NCBI GenBank assembly: GCA_015486615.1
Contig: WFRI01000039.1
Coordinates: forward strand, 1-6,426
Direction of reading: 5' to 3'
Length of the DNA: 6,426 nucleotides
Source: Candidatus Omnitrophota bacterium
GTDB taxonomy: Bacteria > Omnitrophota > Gorgyraeia > Duberdicusellales > Duberdicusellaceae
Under the pieces are notes generated by a model. That model was not told the origin of the DNA. It ran no database searches and saw only the letters and a program-made list of their open reading frames with translations. Position 1 is the first letter of the stretch, and each line of letters starts with the position of its first letter. The translations under genes were made by a program, and so were the position numbers. Below are positions 6,300 through 6,426 of the stretch, one piece after another.

Positions 6300-6323
6300 G
6301 GCATAAAAAGAACAGCAGGAATT

Positions 6324-6351
6324 TTGAGTAAGCCTCTGTTTGTGGTAAAAT
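6324..6351 (+). promoter_or_regulatory. Sigma70-type promoter candidate for the plus-strand gene at 6361
   Basis: -35 TTGAGT (6324-6329, four of six), a 16-nt spacer, and -10 TAAAAT (6346-6351, five of six) with an upstream TG giving the extended -10 TGGTAAAAT (6343-6351). The predicted start near 6358 leaves about 3 nt before the ATG at 6361. The transcript would be nearly leaderless, which agrees with the absence of a Shine-Dalgarno there. Prediction from consensus only. Confidence 0.55.
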
Positions 6352-6360
6352 AACTAACCT

Positions 6361-6426
6361 ATGAAATTAGTCAAAAATATAGCAGCCAACACCGGTGCTC
6401 TTGCTTTAGCCAGAGTATTAGGCCAG
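6361..6426 (+). CDS. Start of a plus-strand protein gene, possibly a membrane flippase (3' end beyond window)
   Basis: Twenty-two codons are visible from ATG at 6361, translating to MKLVKNIAANTGALALARVL followed by GQ. An in-frame TAA at 6355-6357 and the lack of any other ATG, GTG or TTG in the visible codons fix the start, if this is a gene. A promoter candidate ends 9 nt upstream. A short basic start, then NT, then a hydrophobic run with a single Arg before VLG is similar to the N-termini of Wzx/MurJ-type flippases of the MATE-like superfamily. That would fit an envelope polysaccharide locus, but 22 residues cannot prove it. The gene diverges from the Kdo operon and may share its control region. 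Confidence 0.55.
   Translation, partial: MKLVKNIAANTGALALARVLGQ

Larger units (their letters stand above)
6062..6360. other. Divergent intergenic region, 299 bp
   Basis: Separates the minus-strand Kdo/heptose operon from a plus-strand gene. I find no convincing coding sequence: the longest plus-strand ATG frame noticed (6149-6217) is only 22 codons. There is no tRNA-like fold. It holds a promoter candidate at each end facing outward, and in the middle a series of inverted repeats (6144-6193, 6191-6205, 6209-6230, 6251-6299). This is far longer than any other gap in the window, where genes are spaced 3 nt or less, so it likely carries regulatory sequence for one or both sides. Confidence 0.85.

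Noticed and set aside
6062..6360. tRNA, riboswitch or CRISPR repeats in the intergenic region
   Set aside because: No cloverleaf with a TTCGA-type arm, no riboswitch core motif I recognise, and no regularly spaced repeats with unique spacers.

Overview
The window comes from a Gram-negative (diderm) bacterium with a lipopolysaccharide-type outer membrane. Six complete genes run on the minus strand as one tightly packed operon. Together they cover the whole route from ribulose 5-phosphate to CMP-Kdo, plus CTP supply and the heptose kinase step of inner-core LPS synthesis. The DNA is moderately AT-rich, the gene starts mostly lack clear Shine-Dalgarno sequences, and KdsA is of the metal-dependent (Cys) class. 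These traits suggest a deep-branching diderm such as Candidatus Omnitrophota or a relative. That placement is inference: the window holds no phylogenetic marker strong enough to settle it.

Layout, in operon order (right to left). At 6061-5039 is rfaE1 (heptose 7-phosphate kinase, without the adenylyltransferase domain). Then come kdsB (CMP-Kdo synthetase, 5042-4299), pyrG (CTP synthase, 4295-2688), kdsA (Kdo-8-phosphate synthase, 2688-1879), kdsD/kpsF (arabinose-5-phosphate isomerase, 1882-902) and kdsC (Kdo-8-phosphate phosphatase, 898-380). Last is a previously unlisted partial gene for a small lipoprotein (401 to the window edge) that overlaps kdsC by 22 nt. Junctions are ATGA overlaps, a TAATG overlap or 3-nt gaps, so the genes are very probably cotranscribed and translationally coupled.

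From 6062 to 6360 lies a 299-bp divergent intergenic region without a convincing gene. It carries two opposed promoter candidates that share the exact extended -10 string TGGTAAAAT, a 50-bp dyad-symmetric element, a chain of short competing stems, and an 18-pair imperfect hairpin with AAGATT repeats. On the plus strand, the first 22 codons of another gene begin at 6361, possibly a membrane protein such as a polysaccharide flippase.

How the genes work together: KdsD makes D-arabinose 5-phosphate, KdsA condenses it with PEP, KdsC removes the phosphate, and KdsB activates Kdo with CTP, which PyrG makes. RfaE1 starts the parallel ADP-heptose branch. The trailing lipoprotein sits where Lpt transport genes often follow kdsC and may act in envelope assembly. 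I see no CRISPR array, tRNA, rRNA, insertion sequence or defence system. The core of the window is an ordinary envelope biosynthesis operon; the least explained parts are its upstream region and the lipoprotein.
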